Shown piece after piece: positions 43,587 to 51,921 of a stretch of DNA of 64,000 bases. Source of the stretch: Kitasatospora fiedleri (lineage in GTDB: Bacteria > Actinomycetota > Actinomycetes > Streptomycetales > Streptomycetaceae); contig NZ_OX419519.1 of NCBI RefSeq assembly GCF_948472415.1, forward strand, positions 3,534,001 to 3,598,000, read 5' to 3'. Every line of letters starts with the position of its first letter. Positions within the stretch are counted from its first letter, which is position 1. A model generated the notes under the pieces. The model was given only the letters and a program-made list of their open reading frames with translations, did not search any database and was not told where the DNA came from. The position numbers and the translations under genes are program-made.

Positions 43587-43603
43587 ATACCCCCCATGGG
43601 TAT
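43587..43603. promoter_or_regulatory. CsoR-type copper operator 2
   Basis: ATACCCCCCATGGGTAT, 36 bp from the first site centre to centre and 25 bp before the copZ start, so it overlaps the leader or promoter. The paired sites suggest tight repression. Confidence 0.82.
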
Positions 43604-43627
43604 CGGAGGACCACACCGGAGGTTTCC

Positions 43628-43894
43628 GTGTCCTGCTGCTCCAGCGAAGGCACCTGTTCGACCACCGCGACCGCGCCGGTCGCCGTCACCACCGTGTTCA
43701 CCGTCGCCGGGATGAGCTGCGGCCACTGCGAGCGGGCCGTCGGCGCGGCGGTCGGCGCACTGGTGGGGGTCCGGGGCGTGCGGGTCGACGTGGCGGGCGG
43801 GGTGGTGAGTGTCGACTGGGACGGCGAACCGGACGAGGCGGCGGTGGGCGCCGCGATCGACGAGGCCGGTTACGAACTGACCGGCCGGGTCTGA
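43628..43894 (+). CDS. copZ: Copper chaperone, HMA domain
   Basis: 88 residues from GTG 43628 with GGAGG five bases upstream. A Cys-rich start (SCCSSEGTC) precedes an HMA domain with GMSCGHCERAV, the Cu(I) ligand pair. It should carry copper to the ATPase encoded 54 bp downstream. The extra N-terminal cysteines are unusual for CopZ and could form a second metal site. Confidence 0.92.
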   Translation: MSCCSSEGTCSTTATAPVAVTTVFTVAGMSCGHCERAVGAAVGALVGVRGVRVDVAGGVVSVDWDGEPDEAAVGAAIDEAGYELTGRV

Positions 43895-43948
43895 GCGACC
43901 GGCCGCGAGAGCCCGGCTCCGGCCGGGGAGAGAACACGAGGAGCCCTG

Positions 43949-46186
43949 ATGACCACCCAGACAGCACCCGCCTCCACCCAGGTGGAACTCCGCATCGGCG
44001 GCATGACGTGCGCGTCCTGCGCCGCGCGGATCGAGAAGAAGCTCAACCGGATCGACGGCGTGCAGGCCAGCGTCAACTACGCGACCGAGAAGGCGCGGGT
44101 GGACTTCGCGGGGCCCGTGGAAGTCGCCGACCTGATCGCCGCCGTCGAGGCCACCGGCTACACCGCCGCGCTCCCCGAGCCCCCGGCGGCGGCCGGCGAC
44201 GGCGGTGAGCGGGCCGACGAACTGACGCCGCTGCGACAGCGGTTGGTCACGGCCGTCGTGCTGGCGGTGCCGGTGATCGCGATGGCGATGGTGCCCGCGT
44301 GGCAGTTCGACGACTGGCAGTGGCTGTCGCTGACCCTGGCCGCGCCGGTGGTGACGTACGCCGCCTGGCCGTTCCACCGGGCCGCCTGGACCAACGCCCG
44401 ACACGGCGCCGCGACCATGGACACCCTGGTCTCGATCGGCACCGGCGCCGCGTTCCTGTGGTCGGTGTGGGCACTGTTCCTCGGGGACGCGGGCATGGCC
44501 GGGATGCGGCACGGCTTCGAGTTCACCGTCGCCCGCTCGGACGGCGCGTCGAACATCTACCTGGAGGCGGCGGCCGGCGTCACCGCGTTCGTCCTGGCCG
44601 GACGCTACTTCGAGGCCCGGTCGAAGCGGACCGCGGGCGCCGCGCTGAAGGCGCTGCTGGAGCTGGGTGCGAAGGACGTGGTGGTGCTGCGTGGGGGCCG
44701 GGAGGTCCGCGTCCCGGTCGGGCAACTCGCCGTCGGGGACCGCTTCGTGGTGCGCCCCGGCGAGAAGATCGCCACCGACGGCACCGTGATCGAGGGCAGC
44801 TCCGCCGTGGACGCCTCCATGCTCACCGGCGAATCCGTGCCCCTCGAGGTCACCGTCGGGGACACCGTCACCGGCGCCACCGTCAACGCGGGCGGCCGAC
44901 TGGTCGTACAGGCCACCCGCATCGGCGCCGACACCCAACTGGCCCGAACGGCCAGACTCGTCGAGGACGCCCAGAACGGCAAAGCCGCCGCCCAACGCCT
45001 GGCCGACCGGATCTCCGCCGTCTTCGTACCCGCCGTCATCGTCCTGGCACTGGCCACCCTGGTCGGCTGGCTCCTGGCCTCCGACAACCCCACCCAGGCG
45101 TTCACCGCCGCCGTCGCGGTCCTGATCATCGCCTGCCCCTGCGCCCTGGGCCTGGCCACCCCCACCGCCCTCCTCGTCGGCACCGGACGCGGCGCCCAAC
45201 TCGGCATCCTCATCAAAGGCCCCGAAGTCCTGGAGAACACCCGCAAAGCCGACACCGTCGTCCTCGACAAGACCGGCACCGTCACCACCGGACAGATGAC
45301 CCTCCTCACCCTCCACACCACCGAAGACACCACCGAGGACCAGGCACTACGACTGGCCGGCGCCCTGGAACACGCCTCCGAACACCCCATCGCCCGCGCC
45401 ATCGCCACCGCCGCCCGAGAGCGGTTCGGTGAGCTGCCCGCCGTCGAGGACTTCCAGAACCTCCCCGGCCTGGGCGTGCGGGGCACCGTCGAGGGACACG
45501 CGGTGACCGCCGGACGCGCCACCCTCCTCGACACCCCCCTGCCACCCGCCCTCGCCACCGCCAAAACCACCGCCGAACAAGCCGGACGAACCGCCATCAC
45601 CCTCGCCTGGGACGGCACACCCCACGCCCTGCTGGAAGTCGCCGACGCCGTCAAACCCACCAGCGCCGAAGCCGTCACCCGACTACGCGCCCTGGGCCTA
45701 CGCCCCATCCTGCTCACCGGCGACAACCAGACCACCGCCGAAGCCGTCGCCGCCCAGATCGGCATCCCCGCCCACGACGTCCACGCCGACGTCCTCCCCC
45801 AGGACAAAGCCGCCACCATCCGACACCTCCAACACCAAGGCCACACCGTCGCCATGATCGGCGACGGCGTCAACGACGCCGCCGCCCTCGCCCAAGCCGA
45901 CCTCGGACTCGCCCTCGGCACCGGCACCGACGCCGCCATCCAAGCCGCCGACCTCACCCTCGTCCACGGCGACCTACGCACCGCCGCCGACGCCATCCGC
46001 CTCGCCCGCCACACCCTCACCACCATCAAAGGCAACCTCTTCTGGGCCTTCGCCTACAACACCGCCGCCCTCCCCCTCGCCGCCACCGGCCTCCTCAACC
46101 CCATGATCGCCGGAGCCGCCATGGCAAGCTCCTCCCTGTTCGTCATCGCCAACAGCCTGCGACTACGCAAGTTCCGAGCAGCCTGA
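43949..46186 (+). CDS. copA: Copper-exporting P-type ATPase
   Basis: 745 residues. One N-terminal HMA domain ([12 protein letters not shown]), eight membrane helices, CPC in [10 protein letters not shown], phosphorylation site DKTGTVT, HP motif SEHPIA, hinge [14 protein letters not shown], and YN in helix 7, MxxSS in helix 8: all P1B-1 Cu(I) ligands. It exports Cu(I) from the cytoplasm. From about 44890 the codon choice changes to mostly C-ending codons with many CGA, CTA, CAA and AAA, unlike the first third and the neighbours; a short patch near 45420-45510 returns to the local style. Confidence 0.96.
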   Translation: MTTQTAPASTQVELRIGGMTCASCAARIEKKLNRIDGVQASVNYATEKARVDFAGPVEVADLIAAVEATGYTAALPEPPAAAGDGGERADELTPLRQRLVTAVVLAVPVIAMAMVPAWQFDDWQWLSLTLAAPVVTYAAWPFHRAAWTNARHGAATMDTLVSIGTGAAFLWSVWALFLGDAGMAGMRHGFEFTVARSDGASNIYLEAAAGVTAFVLAGRYFEARSKRTAGAALKALLELGAKDVVVLRGGREVRVPVGQLAVGDRFVVRPGEKIATDGTVIEGSSAVDASMLTGESVPLEVTVGDTVTGATVNAGGRLVVQATRIGADTQLARTARLVEDAQNGKAAAQRLADRISAVFVPAVIVLALATLVGWLLASDNPTQAFTAAVAVLIIACPCALGLATPTALLVGTGRGAQLGILIKGPEVLENTRKADTVVLDKTGTVTTGQMTLLTLHTTEDTTEDQALRLAGALEHASEHPIARAIATAARERFGELPAVEDFQNLPGLGVRGTVEGHAVTAGRATLLDTPLPPALATAKTTAEQAGRTAITLAWDGTPHALLEVADAVKPTSAEAVTRLRALGLRPILLTGDNQTTAEAVAAQIGIPAHDVHADVLPQDKAATIRHLQHQGHTVAMIGDGVNDAAALAQADLGLALGTGTDAAIQAADLTLVHGDLRTAADAIRLARHTLTTIKGNLFWAFAYNTAALPLAATGLLNPMIAGAAMASSSLFVIANSLRLRKFRAA

Positions 46187-46280
46187 CGGGGCCGGAGCCG
46201 ATCAGTTTCCGAGAAGCCCCGGCGGCCGTCCCGTCCCTACGATCGAGAGCGACGGAGAACGGGAAACGGGAGGACCGGCC

Positions 46281-46724
46281 ATGGCGGAGAAGCACGAGGG
46301 TTTCACGGCGGACGAGCGCGCGGCGATGAAGGAGCGCGCCAAGGAGCTGAAGGCGGAGTCCAAGCGGGCGTCGGCGGCGGCGAAGGCGGCCGAGGCGGAG
46401 AAGGACCTGCTGGAGAAGATCGAGGAGATGCCGGAGGCGGACCGGGTGCTCGCCCGGCGCTTCCACCGGATCGTCACCGAGGTCGCGCCGCAGCTGGCTC
46501 CGAAGACCTGGTACGGCATGCCCGCGTACAACAACGCGGACGGCAAGCCGGTGTGCTTCTTCCAGAGCGCCGCCAAGTTCAAGTCTCGCTACGCGATGAT
46601 CGGCTTCAGCGACAACGCCAAGCTGGACGACGGCGCGATGTGGCCGACCTACTTCGCGATCGCCGAGCTGGGCGAGGCGGAGGCGGCCCGGATCGGCGAG
46701 CTGGTCGAGCGCGCGGCCTCCTGA
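46281..46724 (+). CDS. DUF1801 (YdhG-like) protein
   Basis: 147 residues. A Lys/Glu/Ala helical N-terminus (ERAKELKAESKRASAAAK) precedes the DUF1801 core: VLARRFHRIVTEVAP, KTWYGMPAYNNADGKPVCFFQ, FKSRYAMIGFSDNAKLDDG. The B. subtilis relative YdhG is called an iron chaperone, but function is not settled. GGGAGGACCGGCC precedes the ATG. It stands alone after copA. Confidence 0.85.
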   Translation: MAEKHEGFTADERAAMKERAKELKAESKRASAAAKAAEAEKDLLEKIEEMPEADRVLARRFHRIVTEVAPQLAPKTWYGMPAYNNADGKPVCFFQSAAKFKSRYAMIGFSDNAKLDDGAMWPTYFAIAELGEAEAARIGELVERAAS

Positions 46725-46764
46725 CCGACCGGCGACGGCGGCGCCGTGGCGCGGGCCCGTCCCG

Positions 46765-47673
46765 CTACCCCTGGTACGCGCGCAGGGTGCGCAGGGCGGC
46801 CAGGGTGACGCCCGGGCGGGCCTCGTTCTCGGTGGCGGCGGACCAGCGGGCCCAGGTGATCGGCCAGCCGCCGTCGGGGAGTTGGGCCGCGGCGAGGTGG
46901 TCGAGGCCGCGTTCGGTCTCGGCGTCGGTGAACCAGGCCCGGGCCAGGCTGTCCGGGGTGGGCGCGTAGTCGTGCGGGAGGTGGAACTCGCCGGGCGCGT
47001 AGCCGGGGGCGAGCCGGACCTGCTCGGGGCGGTCCGGGTCGAGCAGGACCAGCCGCTGCCGGCGCACCGACTCGCCCAGCCGGGCGGCCTGTTCGGCGGC
47101 CCAGGCGCGGTCCGGGGCGGCGTCCAGGAAGCCGACGGCGGTGATCACCTCGTACGGGTGGGTGCGGTCGATCGCCTCGATCGCGCGGCGGCAGAAGTCC
47201 GCCGCGCCGGTCAGCCAGGGGTGGCGCAGCCCGGCCCGGAGCAGCGGGGCGGCGATCTGGCCGGTGGCGAGCAGGTCGGCGGGCGGGTCGTCGGCGACCG
47301 GCAGGAAGGGCGGGTGCGGGTAGCGGCGCAGGCTGGGCAGGACCGCCGGGACGCCGCCGTCCGGGGTGGTCGACGCGGCGGCCCAGTCGCAGAGTTCGGT
47401 GCCGCGCGGGCCGGCCAGGGCGTCCGCCTCGGCGAGGACCCGGGCCGCCGCGCCGGCGGCCAGCGGCTGGGCGGCGGGCCCGCGGACGTCGGGTTCCAGC
47501 CCGTACGCCCAGCCGCCGCCGGGGGCGCGGTAGGCGTCCAGGGCGGCGAGGACGCCCGCCGGGTCGGGGGCGTCGCCGAACAGGTGGGCGAAGCGCCGCT
47601 GTTCGAGGACCCGGCCGGCCGTCCACAGGTAGCCGGCCGCCCGGTCGATCGTGCCGTCGTCGATGCGTGCCAT
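46765..47673 (-). CDS. Terpene cyclase/prenyltransferase alpha-alpha-barrel-like protein
   Basis: 302 residues from ATG 47673 (MARIDDGTIDRAAGYLWTAG). Repeated (A/G)GGW-type turns (APGGGWAYGLEPD, PDGGWPITWARW) and QxxxGGW-like repeats suggest the squalene-cyclase/prenyltransferase toroid fold. No DxDD or DxxD catalytic motif is clear, so it need not be a cyclase. No ribosome site is obvious. Function unknown. Confidence 0.7.
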   Translation of the reverse strand: MARIDDGTIDRAAGYLWTAGRVLEQRRFAHLFGDAPDPAGVLAALDAYRAPGGGWAYGLEPDVRGPAAQPLAAGAAARVLAEADALAGPRGTELCDWAAASTTPDGGVPAVLPSLRRYPHPPFLPVADDPPADLLATGQIAAPLLRAGLRHPWLTGAADFCRRAIEAIDRTHPYEVITAVGFLDAAPDRAWAAEQAARLGESVRRQRLVLLDPDRPEQVRLAPGYAPGEFHLPHDYAPTPDSLARAWFTDAETERGLDHLAAAQLPDGGWPITWARWSAATENEARPGVTLAALRTLRAYQG

Positions 47674-47809
47674 GGACCGACCGTACGGGGCGGGAGGAAC
47701 TTCGGCGCGGACCGATGAGTTCCGCCGGTGCGCCCCGTCCGTCCCTGTGACGGCAGCACGCAGCGTGCGGCGCGGCGAGCGCGGCACGCGGAACGGACGG
47801 AGCGACGAG

Positions 47810-48019
47810 ATGAGCGTCAAGGGACCGGCCAGCTACTTCCCCTCCATCGAGCAGAAGTACGGGCGTCCGATCGCCGAGTGGCAGCGGTTGATCACCGACT
47901 CGCCGCTCACCAGGCACATGGAACTGGTGGCCTGGCTGAAGACCGAGTACGGGCTGGGCCACGGCCACGCCAACGCGCTGGTCGCGCACACCCTCGCCAC
48001 CGCGGGCGATGAGCGGTGA
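47810..48019 (+). CDS. DUF4287 protein
   Basis: 69 residues: MSVKGPASYFPSIEQKYGRP then HMELVAWLKTEYGLGHGHANALVAH, a typical small DUF4287 domain with SIEKKTGK-like start and GHGHANALV end. Its stop overlaps the start of a hydrolase remnant by GTGA. Function unknown. Confidence 0.85.
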   Translation: MSVKGPASYFPSIEQKYGRPIAEWQRLITDSPLTRHMELVAWLKTEYGLGHGHANALVAHTLATAGDER

Positions 48020-48168
48020 GCACCCGGCGGGGAGGCGGCACGACCGCGTACGTGGCCTCCGCCGACGGCACCCGGATCGCCCACCGGGCCGTGGGGGACG
48101 GCCCGGCCGTGGTCGTCGTGGGCGGGGCGCCGGGGCCGCTGGTGGCCGAGTTCATCGCCCGGGGCTGA
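48016..48168 (+). pseudogene. Remnant of an alpha/beta-hydrolase
   Basis: GTG 48016 overlaps the DUF4287 stop. The 50-residue product starts like many actinobacterial hydrolases (VASADGTRIAHRAVGDGP, AVVVVGGAPG) and then passes straight to a C-terminal-type end (PLVAEFIARG) and stop. The whole catalytic core, about 200 residues, is absent, which points to an internal in-frame deletion. Confidence 0.6.
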
Positions 48169-48438
48169 GACCGGGGGCGGGGGCCGAGGCAGCGAACTGC
48201 GCGCAGAAAGCCGGAGTCGAGGCGGGTCCGGGGCCGGGGTGGGGCGCGAGTCGGCGGGGCGGCCACCGGCTCCGGGAAGTCCTCGGGACCGTCCCCGCGC
48301 GGCGGGGCGGGCGCCGCCCGGGGCGGGTCCGAAAGGCGCTGTGACGGTTTCCCCGCCCCTGCTACGGTCGGGGCGAATCCACCCGCTCCACCCGCTCCAC
48401 CCGTCGCAACCCCCGCAACCAGAGGAGAACCGACTCCG

Positions 48439-49734
48439 ATGCATGATGCCCGCGTCCTGATCGACCTGGGGGACGAAGCCGTCCGGCTCCTGGCACGTCG
48501 CGGCTACCGGCTCGACCTGTCCGCGCTGGAGGCGCTGCAGTCCCGCCGCAACAGCGGCATCCAGGCCGGTGACGAGTTGCGGGCCCGCTCGAAGCAGGTC
48601 GCCCAGGAGGTGCAGCGCACCGCGAAGCAGGGCGGGGACGTCACCGGGCTGAAGGAGACCGCCCGCGCGCTGAAGGAGCAGGTGCAGCAGAACGAGGCGG
48701 AGCTGGAGCAGGTCCAGCAGGAGCTGACCGACCTGCTGCTGACCGTCCCCAACCTGCCCGACGACGAGGCCCCCGACGGCTTCTCCGACGAGGACGCCCG
48801 CGAGCTGCGCCGGGTCGGCGAGCCGCAGCGCTTCGACTTCGCGCCCAAGGACCACGTCGACCTCGGCGAGGCCATGGGCATCATGGACTTCGGCCGGGCC
48901 ACCAAGCTGTCCGGCTCGCGCTTCAGCGTGCTGCGCGGGGCCGGTGCCGCCCTGGAGCGGGCGATCGTCGCCCTGCTGCTGGACGTGCACACCCGCCGGC
49001 ACGGGTACGTCGAGCACTCGGTGCCGTACCTGGTCAACCGGCGCACCATGACCGGCACCGGGCAGCTGCCGAAGTTCGAGGAGGACCTGTTCCGGACCGG
49101 CGTCGCGGACCGGGACCTGTTCCTGATCCCGACCGCCGAGGTCCCGCTGACCAACCTGTACGCGGACGAGATCGTCCCGCCGGCCGAACTGCCGCTGGCG
49201 CTCACCGCGCACACCCCGTGCTTCCGCTCGGAGGCCGGCTCGTACGGGCGCGACACCCGCGGGCTGATCCGGCTGCACCAGTTCTCGAAGGTGGAGATGG
49301 TGCGGATCTGCGCCGCCGAGCAGGCGCGGGAGCAGATGCTGCTGATGGTCTCGCACGCCGAGTCCTGCCTCCAGGAGCTCGAACTCTCCTACCGCGTCGT
49401 CACGTTGGCGGCCGGGGACACCGGTTTCTCGGCGCGCCTGACGTACGACCTGGAGGTGTGGCTGCCCAGCCAGGACACCTACCGGGAGATCTCCTCGGTG
49501 TCGGACTTCGGCACCTTCCAGGGCCGCCGGGCCGGCATCCGCACCCGGGACGAGAAGGGCAAGCCGACGCCGGCCGCCACCGTCAACGGCTCGGGCCTGC
49601 CGCTGGGCCGGACCATCGCGGCGGTGCTGGAGCAGCACCAGCAGGCCGACGGCTCGGTGCTGCTGCCGAAGGCGCTGCGCCCCTACCTGGGCTTCGCCCG
49701 GATCGCGGCCGACGGCACGCCCGTCGAGGAGTAG
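48439..49734 (+). CDS. serS: Seryl-tRNA synthetase with atypical N-terminus
   Basis: 431 residues. Class II catalytic core: TAEVPLTNL, motif 2 CFRSEAGSYGRDTRGLIRLHQFSKVEM, and motif 3 NGSGLPLGRTIAAVLE. The N-terminal coiled-coil arm is present but starts with MHDARVLIDLGDEAVRLLARRG rather than the usual MIDLRLLR..P. This suggests a second, divergent SerRS besides the housekeeping enzyme; such paralogues give resistance to seryl-tRNA-synthetase inhibitors in some actinomycetes. A possible promoter (TGACGG 48342, TACGGT 48363) precedes it. It is flanked by accessory genes and ends in a strong terminator. Confidence 0.9.
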   Translation: MHDARVLIDLGDEAVRLLARRGYRLDLSALEALQSRRNSGIQAGDELRARSKQVAQEVQRTAKQGGDVTGLKETARALKEQVQQNEAELEQVQQELTDLLLTVPNLPDDEAPDGFSDEDARELRRVGEPQRFDFAPKDHVDLGEAMGIMDFGRATKLSGSRFSVLRGAGAALERAIVALLLDVHTRRHGYVEHSVPYLVNRRTMTGTGQLPKFEEDLFRTGVADRDLFLIPTAEVPLTNLYADEIVPPAELPLALTAHTPCFRSEAGSYGRDTRGLIRLHQFSKVEMVRICAAEQAREQMLLMVSHAESCLQELELSYRVVTLAAGDTGFSARLTYDLEVWLPSQDTYREISSVSDFGTFQGRRAGIRTRDEKGKPTPAATVNGSGLPLGRTIAAVLEQHQQADGSVLLPKALRPYLGFARIAADGTPVEE

Positions 49735-49754
49735 CAGCACCACGGGGAACGGGG

Positions 49755-49795
49755 GCACGGGTGGCGCGCGGCGGACTGCCGCGCGCCACCCGTGC
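49755..49795 (+). terminator. 18-bp perfect terminator after serS
   Basis: 49755-49772 pairs exactly with 49778-49795, loop GGACT, 20 bp after the serS stop. Confidence 0.85.
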
Positions 49796-49904
49796 GTTCG
49801 GGCCCGGCCGCGCGTCCGGGCTCACCCGTGCGGCGTCCGGCGGGTGCTGCCCAGGGATGCGGCGCGCCGGGCGGGGTAGCTGACGTGACGTTACCGTCGG
49901 TGGC

Positions 49905-51254
49905 ATGGGAGAGGCGGCGAAGGTGGCGGGGCAGGCGAAGGCGGTGTGGCTGGCGCGGGCGGGGATCGGGTGCGGGCTGGCGGCGGTGCTGCTGCTGGCC
50001 GCCGGGGCCGGGCTGCGCGGGGCGCTGGTGGTGGCGGTCGGGGTGGTCGCGCTGGCGCTGATGGCGGTCGGGGTGTGGTGGGCGCTGTCGCGGCGCGGGC
50101 CGCTGCGCTGGCTGGGGGTGCTGCTGGCGGTGGCGGCCCCGGTGGGCGCGGTGCTGCTGGTGGTGCTGACCGTGGGCGGCGGCAGCTGGCCGTGGGTGCT
50201 GGGCGCGGTGGCGCTGTGGGCGGTGGGCCTGCTGCTGTCCCGGGCGGCGCTGCGCTCGGCCCGGCACACGAGGGAGATGCCGGAGCGGGAGGTCGAGCCG
50301 CCGCGCAGGCCGGTGCTGATCATGAACCCGAAGTCCGGCGGCGGGAAGGTGGCGGAGTTCCACCTCGCGGAGCGGGCCCGGGAGCTGGGCGCGGAGGTCG
50401 TCCTGCTGGACCCGGAGGACCACCAGGACGTCACCGAGCTGGCCGAACGGGCCGTCGCGGACGGCGCCGACCTGCTGGGCGTGGCGGGCGGTGACGGCAC
50501 CCAGGCGCTGGTCGCGCAGGTCGCGGCCCGGCACGGGCTGCCGTTCCTGGTGATCTCCGCGGGCACCCGCAACCACTTCGCGCTGGACCTCGGCCTGGAC
50601 CGCGACGATCCGGCGCGCTGCCTGGACGCGCTGACCGACGGCGTGGAGCTGCGGGTCGACCTCGGCGAGGTCGCGGGCCGGGCCTTCGTCAACAACGTCT
50701 CGTTCGGCACCTACGCGGAGATCGTGCAGAACCCCGAGTACCGGGACGCGAAGGCCGCCACCGTCCTGGCGATGCTGCCGGACCTGCTGGTCGGCTACAC
50801 GGGCGCGAAGCTCGCCGCCGAGGCCGGCGGACAGCGGCTGGAGCGCCCGCAGGCCGTCCTGGTCAGCAACAACCCGTACGACGCGGGCAACCTGATCGAC
50901 CCCGGGCGGCGCTCCCGGATGGACCGGGGCGCGCTGGGCGTGCTCGGCGTCAAGGTGGACGGCGCGGCCCAGGCCGCCGACCTGGCGCTGCGCGGTACGA
51001 ACGCGGAGGGGGTGACGGTGCTGGTCGGCCGCGAGGTGCGGGTGACCGCGGACGTGCCGACCATCCCCGTCGCGGTGGACGGCGAGGCCCTGGAACTGGA
51101 GGTGCCGGTGCGCTGCGTGATCCGCCCCGGTGCGCTGCGGGTCCGGGTGCCGCGCGACCGGCCGGGCACGGCAGTCCCGGTACCGGCCTTGAAATGGAGC
51201 CGGCTGGCGCACCTGGCGTCGGGCCGGACGGATGCGAACGGTGGTGTGCAGTGA
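49905..51254 (+). CDS. Diacylglycerol/lipid kinase with N-terminal membrane domain
   Basis: 449 residues. Residues 1-120 contain about four membrane helices. The DAGK catalytic domain follows: VLIMNPKSGGGKV, GGDGTQALVAQVA at about 194-206, SAGTRNHFALDLGL, and the second domain with VSNNPYD and PIPVAVDGE. It should phosphorylate a lipid alcohol. The next gene overlaps by four bases and encodes a PAP2 phosphatase, so kinase and phosphatase are made together, suggesting a lipid phosphorylation cycle or phosphatidylinositol/undecaprenol metabolism. Confidence 0.9.
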   Translation: MGEAAKVAGQAKAVWLARAGIGCGLAAVLLLAAGAGLRGALVVAVGVVALALMAVGVWWALSRRGPLRWLGVLLAVAAPVGAVLLVVLTVGGGSWPWVLGAVALWAVGLLLSRAALRSARHTREMPEREVEPPRRPVLIMNPKSGGGKVAEFHLAERARELGAEVVLLDPEDHQDVTELAERAVADGADLLGVAGGDGTQALVAQVAARHGLPFLVISAGTRNHFALDLGLDRDDPARCLDALTDGVELRVDLGEVAGRAFVNNVSFGTYAEIVQNPEYRDAKAATVLAMLPDLLVGYTGAKLAAEAGGQRLERPQAVLVSNNPYDAGNLIDPGRRSRMDRGALGVLGVKVDGAAQAADLALRGTNAEGVTVLVGREVRVTADVPTIPVAVDGEALELEVPVRCVIRPGALRVRVPRDRPGTAVPVPALKWSRLAHLASGRTDANGGVQ

Positions 51255-51862
51255 AGGCGTTGACGCGGTGGGTGCTGGCGGGACAGCGCGTGGTGGCGGA
51301 CTTCTCGGCGGTGGACGAGGCGGTGTACGTCGCGGTGGCGGCGACCCCGACACCGACCCTGGACGAGCGGCTGCGGCAGCTGTCCACGGCGGCGAACCAC
51401 TCCAAGATCTCGATCGCGGTGGCCTGCGGGATGGCCCTGGTGCCGGGGCGCCCGCGCCGGGCCGCGCTGGTCGGCCTCGGCTCGGTGGCGGCGGCCTCGG
51501 CGGCGGCGAACCTGCTCGGCAAGTCGCTGGCCCGGCGGCCGCGGCCCGACCGGGTCCGCGGGAAGGTCCCGGAGGCCCGGCACGTGCCGATGCCGGAGTC
51601 GGCGTCCTTCCCGTCCGGGCACACCGCCTCCGCGTTCGCCTTCGCCACCGGGGTCTCCTCCCAACTGCCCTGGGCGGCGGCGCCGCTCGGCCTGCTCGCC
51701 GCGACGGTCGGCTACTCCCGGGTGCACACGGGCGTCCACTACCCGGGCGACGTGATCGCGGGCGCCCTGTTGGGTACCGTCGCGGGCAGCGTGGTCGCGG
51801 GCCTGGACGGGTGGGTCCCGGGGGCGTTCCGGCCCCGCGGGCAGGCGCAACCGCGCGGGTAG
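51251..51862 (+). CDS. PAP2-family phosphatase
   Basis: 203 residues. GTG 51251 overlaps the kinase stop (GTGA). Motifs: K..RRPRPDR (KSLARRPRPDR), PSGHTASAF, SRVHTGVHYPGDVIAG, the complete lipid-phosphatase triad of signature motifs in membrane helices. Likely dephosphorylates the lipid made by, or related to, the coupled kinase. Its 3' end, including the stop, is duplicated by an 18-bp tandem repeat. Confidence 0.9.
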   Translation: MKALTRWVLAGQRVVADFSAVDEAVYVAVAATPTPTLDERLRQLSTAANHSKISIAVACGMALVPGRPRRAALVGLGSVAAASAAANLLGKSLARRPRPDRVRGKVPEARHVPMPESASFPSGHTASAFAFATGVSSQLPWAAAPLGLLAATVGYSRVHTGVHYPGDVIAGALLGTVAGSVVAGLDGWVPGAFRPRGQAQPRG

Positions 51863-51880
51863 ACGCAGCCGCGCGGGTAA
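51845..51880. repeat. 18-bp tandem repeat spanning the stop codon of the PAP2 gene
   Basis: Units 51845-51862 and 51863-51880 differ at three bases. The first encodes the last residues and TAG, the second repeats them with TAA: a second example in this window of a duplicated gene end. Confidence 0.85.
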
Positions 51881-51921
51881 ACGCGTCGCGGCCCGCCGCC
51901 CGGTCAGCGGACCGCCCCGGG

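Noticed and set aside
44605..46035. Long minus-strand frame opposite copA
   Set aside because: It is a mirror of the C-rich codon use of copA and has no recognisable domain or ribosome site.
48169..48438. T-box riboswitch in front of serS
   Set aside because: No specifier loop or AGGGUGGNACCGCG-like T-box sequence can be found in this 270-bp leader.
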